Of a DNA stretch of 64,000 nucleotides, positions 61,146 to 64,000 are shown piece by piece. The position numbers were made by a program, and so were the translations under genes. This DNA comes from Hwanghaeella sp965227365 (GTDB taxonomy: Bacteria; Pseudomonadota; Alphaproteobacteria; UBA8366; Aestuariispiraceae), in assembly GCF_965227365.1 (NCBI RefSeq), contig NZ_OZ245754.1, forward strand, positions 3,410,001 through 3,474,000, in the 5' to 3' direction. Below the pieces are notes generated by a model. That model searched no databases, was not told where the DNA came from, and saw only the letters and a program-made list of their open reading frames with translations. Position 1 is the first letter of the stretch, and each line of letters opens with the position of its first letter.

Positions 61146-62372
61146 TCAGGCGAATGCGGCCACCACATTGAAAATCACCATCGCCGCGCTCGACACGGCG
61201 CCGAAGACCGGCACCCAAATCGGCACGCGCCACATGCCGATAGTGTCTCCGCGCAACCGTATCCAAAGCAAGGCGAGGTTTACCAGGGTGAAAACGCTGA
61301 GCGTGATGTAGGATGTCGCCGCCGCCAATCCGACCAGTGGAAATGCCAGGGCCAAGATCAGAATAATGACGGCGATGACGACAGTCGCGATCATCGGCGT
61401 CTGTCGGCCCGGATGGACGAGCCCAAGAAACTTCGGCAGCCACCCCTGACGCGCCAATCCGAACAGGATGCGCGACCCCATGATCATCTGAATCAGCGCG
61501 CCATTGATCACCGCGAAGACGGCGACGCCGCCCAAGATCTTTCCATCCATGCCGGACGTGCGTTCGAAGACCAGGGCCAACGGCGCATCGCTGGCAATCA
61601 ACTCTTCCTGGGGAATGGCGGTAACCGAGATCGCAGACACAAAAATATACAGCGTCGTTGTCAGGACCAATGTCGCGATAATCGCGCGCGGCATCGTGTG
61701 GACGGGATCACGCACCTCCTCTGCGACATTCACCATGTCCTCGAAACCGATGAAGGCGAAAAACGCCAACAGGGCGCCGGACATAACACCGGACCAAATG
61801 CCGGCCTCCAAGGGTGGGAACAGCATTCGCGCGGCGTCGGGTGACGTAACCATGTCGTCCACGCCGAAGACGATGACGAGCATCAGGCCGCCGATTTCGA
61901 CCAGCGTGATGAGCCCTGACAGGAAAACCGATTCGGTGATCCCCCACATGGCCAACCCGGTCAGAACGGCAATGACCGCGCAAAGCGTTATGGTTTCGGG
62001 CGTGGCGATGAATGTGTTCAGATAACCGACAAAGCCCAGAGTGATGACAGCCGCGCTGACCAGACCCGTCATAGCGACCATCAACCCGACCAGCGTTCCG
62101 AGGATCGGATTATGAAAGGCTTCGTTCAGATACACGGCCTCACCGGCGCTGACCGGATAGCGGCCGGATAGTTCGCCATAGGACAGGGCGGTCAATCCGG
62201 CAACGACGGCGGCGATGAGGAAAGCAACCGGACCATAGATGCCGGCTTCGGCGGAGACCTTGCCGACCAGCACATAGATCCCCGCGCCGACGGTTACCCC
62301 GACACCATATAGCGTCAACAGGACAAGACCGAGTCCCCGTTTCAAGGCCGGTTCGCCGGCGCGGTCGATCAT
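61146..62372 (-). CDS. APC-superfamily amino acid permease
   Basis: 408 residues from the ATG at 62372; a TTG precedes it in frame. About twelve membrane segments. LKRGLGLVLLTLYGVGVTVGAGIYVLVGKVSAEAG has the GAGIYV substrate-binding motif of helix 1, and FFAFIGFEDMVNVAEEVRDPVHTMPRAI is the helix 6 region with the family FxGFE motif. It should import amino acids or amines. GGAGGGG precedes the start closely. The gap to the ThDP enzyme gene is about 140 bp. Confidence 0.93.
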   Translation of the reverse strand: MIDRAGEPALKRGLGLVLLTLYGVGVTVGAGIYVLVGKVSAEAGIYGPVAFLIAAVVAGLTALSYGELSGRYPVSAGEAVYLNEAFHNPILGTLVGLMVAMTGLVSAAVITLGFVGYLNTFIATPETITLCAVIAVLTGLAMWGITESVFLSGLITLVEIGGLMLVIVFGVDDMVTSPDAARMLFPPLEAGIWSGVMSGALLAFFAFIGFEDMVNVAEEVRDPVHTMPRAIIATLVLTTTLYIFVSAISVTAIPQEELIASDAPLALVFERTSGMDGKILGGVAVFAVINGALIQMIMGSRILFGLARQGWLPKFLGLVHPGRQTPMIATVVIAVIILILALAFPLVGLAAATSYITLSVFTLVNLALLWIRLRGDTIGMWRVPIWVPVFGAVSSAAMVIFNVVAAFA

Positions 62373-62512
62373 CAACCCCTCCCCTCCGCCGGCGGGCCTT
62401 CCATGGGCCCGCTCTTGGCACGAATTTGCTTCTATCGGCGGGAGTCTACCGGCAGCCGGCGTATCCGGAAATGCGCGAGATCAATTCGTTTGGGGGAGCG
62501 GGATGCCCGATA

Positions 62513-64000
62513 TCAGAGCGCGACCTCGACAAGATACGGGCCGGGCTCGGCCAGACCGCGCCCGAACTGGTCACACAATTCCTCCATGGTCGTCGCACGG
62601 GAGGCCGCGACCCCATAGCCTTTCGCCAAATGCACCCAATCGATTTTCGGACGGTCCAGGGACAGCATGTCGATGGCGTTTCGGCCCGGATTCTGAACGC
62701 CGACCTTGCGCATTTCACCTTGCAGGATCGCGTAGGAATGGTTGGCGAAGACCAGCGTGGTGACGTCGAGCCCTTCCCGCGCCTGGGTCCAAAGTGCTTG
62801 AGCCGAGTAGAGACCGGAACCATCGGCCTGCAGCGAAACGACTTTTCGCCCCGGCGCGCCGATTGCGGCACCGGTTGCCAGCGGCGGGCCGATACCGATG
62901 GCCCCGCCGGTGATCTGCAGCCAGTCGTGTTCCGGCGCTGTATTGGTCTTGGGAAAGAACTGCCGGCCGGTCGTTATTGTCTCGTCGGCCACGACCGCAT
63001 TCTCCGGCAGCATGGCCGTCAGCATGAAAGCGATCTTGTCCGGATCGATCGCCCCGGTGGGCACCGCCGGCCGGTCCAATTCATTGATGACAGGCGATGT
63101 TCCGCGCGCACCGACCGCATCCGTCAGGGCGTCTAGCGTCCCGATAAGGTCGTAATGCGACTCCGCCAGCAGATGAACCTCGCAATCGTCCGGGACCAGG
63201 CGGCTGGGCGTATTCGGGTAGCCGAAGAAGGCGACGGGCTCGCGCGCACCGACCAATACCAGGTGCTTATAGGCGGAAAGCATCGCCTGGGCCTGATCCA
63301 CCACATAGGGGACGCGGTTCACGGCGACCCGGCCGGCGCCGCGGGCGACGCGTTTGTTGGAAAGTGGTGCGAACAGGACGGCGCCCGTCTTTGCGGCGAT
63401 CCGACCGGCAAGGTCCAGGCCGTCTTCGCGCAATGCCCGGTCGCCGATCATCAGAGCGACCGGGTCACCCGATTTCAGCAAGGCGGCAATCCGGTCGATC
63501 GCCTTACCCGAAGCCACGGGCGCATCGGGAATGGTCGGCGCCGCGGCAGGCCCTTTCGAATCGGTCCAGGCAATATCGGCCGGCAGGATCAGGGTCGAAA
63601 TGTGCCCCGGCGCAGAGCTCGCCGCCCGAATGGCATCCGCCGTATCGCGCCCAACGGTATCGGCGGAGGCAATGGTTCGAACCCAGTCCGATACCGGCCG
63701 CGCAATACCTTCAATATCTGTTGTAAGCGGCGCGTTATAGGCCAGATGCTCGGTCTTGTGCTCGCCGACCACGTTGATCATCGGGGTTCGGGCACGGCGT
63801 GCATTGTGGATATTGGCCAATCCGTTGCCGAGGCCCGGTCCCAAATGCAGCAACGTGACCGCCGGCTTGTCGGCCATGCGGGCATAGCCATCGGCAGCCC
63901 CCGTCACAACTGTCTCATGCAGCCCCAGGATACAGCGCATTTCCGGGTGCTGATCCAGGGCCGCGACGAAGTGCATTTCGGACGTACCGGGATTTGCAAA
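62513..64000 (-). CDS. Acetolactate-synthase-like ThDP enzyme (5' end outside window)
   Basis: About 495 residues visible; the frame continues upstream through FANPGTSEMHFVAALD to the window edge, so the N-terminus is missing. The pyrimidine-binding domain has GLHETVVTGAADGYARM with the catalytic Glu, a central domain follows (about 150-300), and the pyrophosphate-binding domain has VVSLQADGSGLYSAQALWTQAREGLDVTTLVFANHSYAIL, the family's GDG-to-N motif in the variant form ADGS. It belongs to the IlvB-like group near benzoylformate decarboxylase and acetolactate synthase. No small regulatory subunit is adjacent, so a non-biosynthetic decarboxylase is possible. Confidence 0.88.
   Translation of the reverse strand, partial: FANPGTSEMHFVAALDQHPEMRCILGLHETVVTGAADGYARMADKPAVTLLHLGPGLGNGLANIHNARRARTPMINVVGEHKTEHLAYNAPLTTDIEGIARPVSDWVRTIASADTVGRDTADAIRAASSAPGHISTLILPADIAWTDSKGPAAAPTIPDAPVASGKAIDRIAALLKSGDPVALMIGDRALREDGLDLAGRIAAKTGAVLFAPLSNKRVARGAGRVAVNRVPYVVDQAQAMLSAYKHLVLVGAREPVAFFGYPNTPSRLVPDDCEVHLLAESHYDLIGTLDALTDAVGARGTSPVINELDRPAVPTGAIDPDKIAFMLTAMLPENAVVADETITTGRQFFPKTNTAPEHDWLQITGGAIGIGPPLATGAAIGAPGRKVVSLQADGSGLYSAQALWTQAREGLDVTTLVFANHSYAILQGEMRKVGVQNPGRNAIDMLSLDRPKIDWVHLAKGYGVAASRATTMEELCDQFGRGLAEPGPYLVEVAL

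Noticed and set aside
61111..61443. Upstream extension of the DinB frame
   Set aside because: It overlaps the permease gene on the same strand in another frame and is Arg/Gly-rich; the ATG at 61110 has a good ribosome-binding site.
62416..62429. Sigma-54-like string TGGCACGAATTTGC upstream of the APC permease
   Set aside because: It is one base short between the GG and GC elements; sigma-54 does not tolerate this spacing.
1..64000. CRISPR arrays, insertion sequences, integrases, toxin-antitoxin or secretion islands
   Set aside because: I found no regularly spaced repeats, transposase or integrase motifs, or sharp change in base composition linked with mobile genes.

Overview
The window looks like a chromosomal segment of an alphaproteobacterium, most like a marine or soil Rhodospirillales relative. 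Supporting signs are an alphaproteobacterial SOS operator (GTTC-N7-GTTC) ahead of recA, a CckA hybrid kinase, CtrA-type boxes in the flagellar region, an ATP12 F1-assembly chaperone, a DUF6468/MotE-like pair next to fliL-fliM, and high GC with tightly packed operons. I see no phage, insertion sequence, plasmid or CRISPR features. The species cannot be named from the sequence alone.

Bases 1-24700 are a flagellar region. recA (3' end cut off by the window edge) and cckA lead into a minus-strand operon flgB-flgC-fliE-fliQ-fliR-flhB, which reads towards cckA. Upstream of flgB is a textbook sigma-54 promoter. Divergent from it are a free-standing FlhB C-terminal-like gene, a small unknown gene, fliO and fliP. 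A second minus-strand operon, flgF-flgG-flgA-flgH, has its own textbook sigma-54 promoter. Divergent from that lies a long plus-strand series: fliL, fliM, DUF6468, a MotE-like protein, a CheY-like regulator, two tandem MotB-like proteins, and a 1260-residue secreted protein with AMIN-like and TPR regions. A perfect CtrA box sits upstream of fliE and near-perfect ones upstream of fliL and the CheY-like gene. This suggests that sigma-54 and the CckA-CtrA relay both feed into the locus.

Bases 24700-46750 are housekeeping and metabolic genes: an ArgE/DapE-type deacylase, a DUF364 protein, an MFS carrier, MgtE, a malic enzyme (MaeB type), an unusually arranged class III CoA-transferase, tRNA-Leu(GAG), LipB, a GST, acylphosphatase, a GNAT enzyme, the two acyl-CoA (propionyl-CoA) carboxylase subunits separated by a methyltransferase, ATP12, a large repetitive AsmA-family protein, a HAD phosphatase, an RluA-family pseudouridine synthase and CrcB.

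Bases 46750-64000 hold a secreted cyclase-family hydrolase, an MFS carrier with an amidohydrolase, a DUF805 protein, LysE, a membrane fatty-acid desaturase, a GNAT enzyme, the complete sdhCDAB operon, a gene-poor stretch of about 1.8 kb with clustered DnaA-box-like sequences, a methyltransferase, an HlyU-family protein, a cupin, a DinB protein, an APC permease and a ThDP enzyme cut off by the right edge.

The most promising little-described item is the tail of the flagellar region: a MotB-like pair in which only the second member keeps the proton-binding Asp, with no MotA in the window, translationally coupled or abutting to the giant AMIN-TPR protein.
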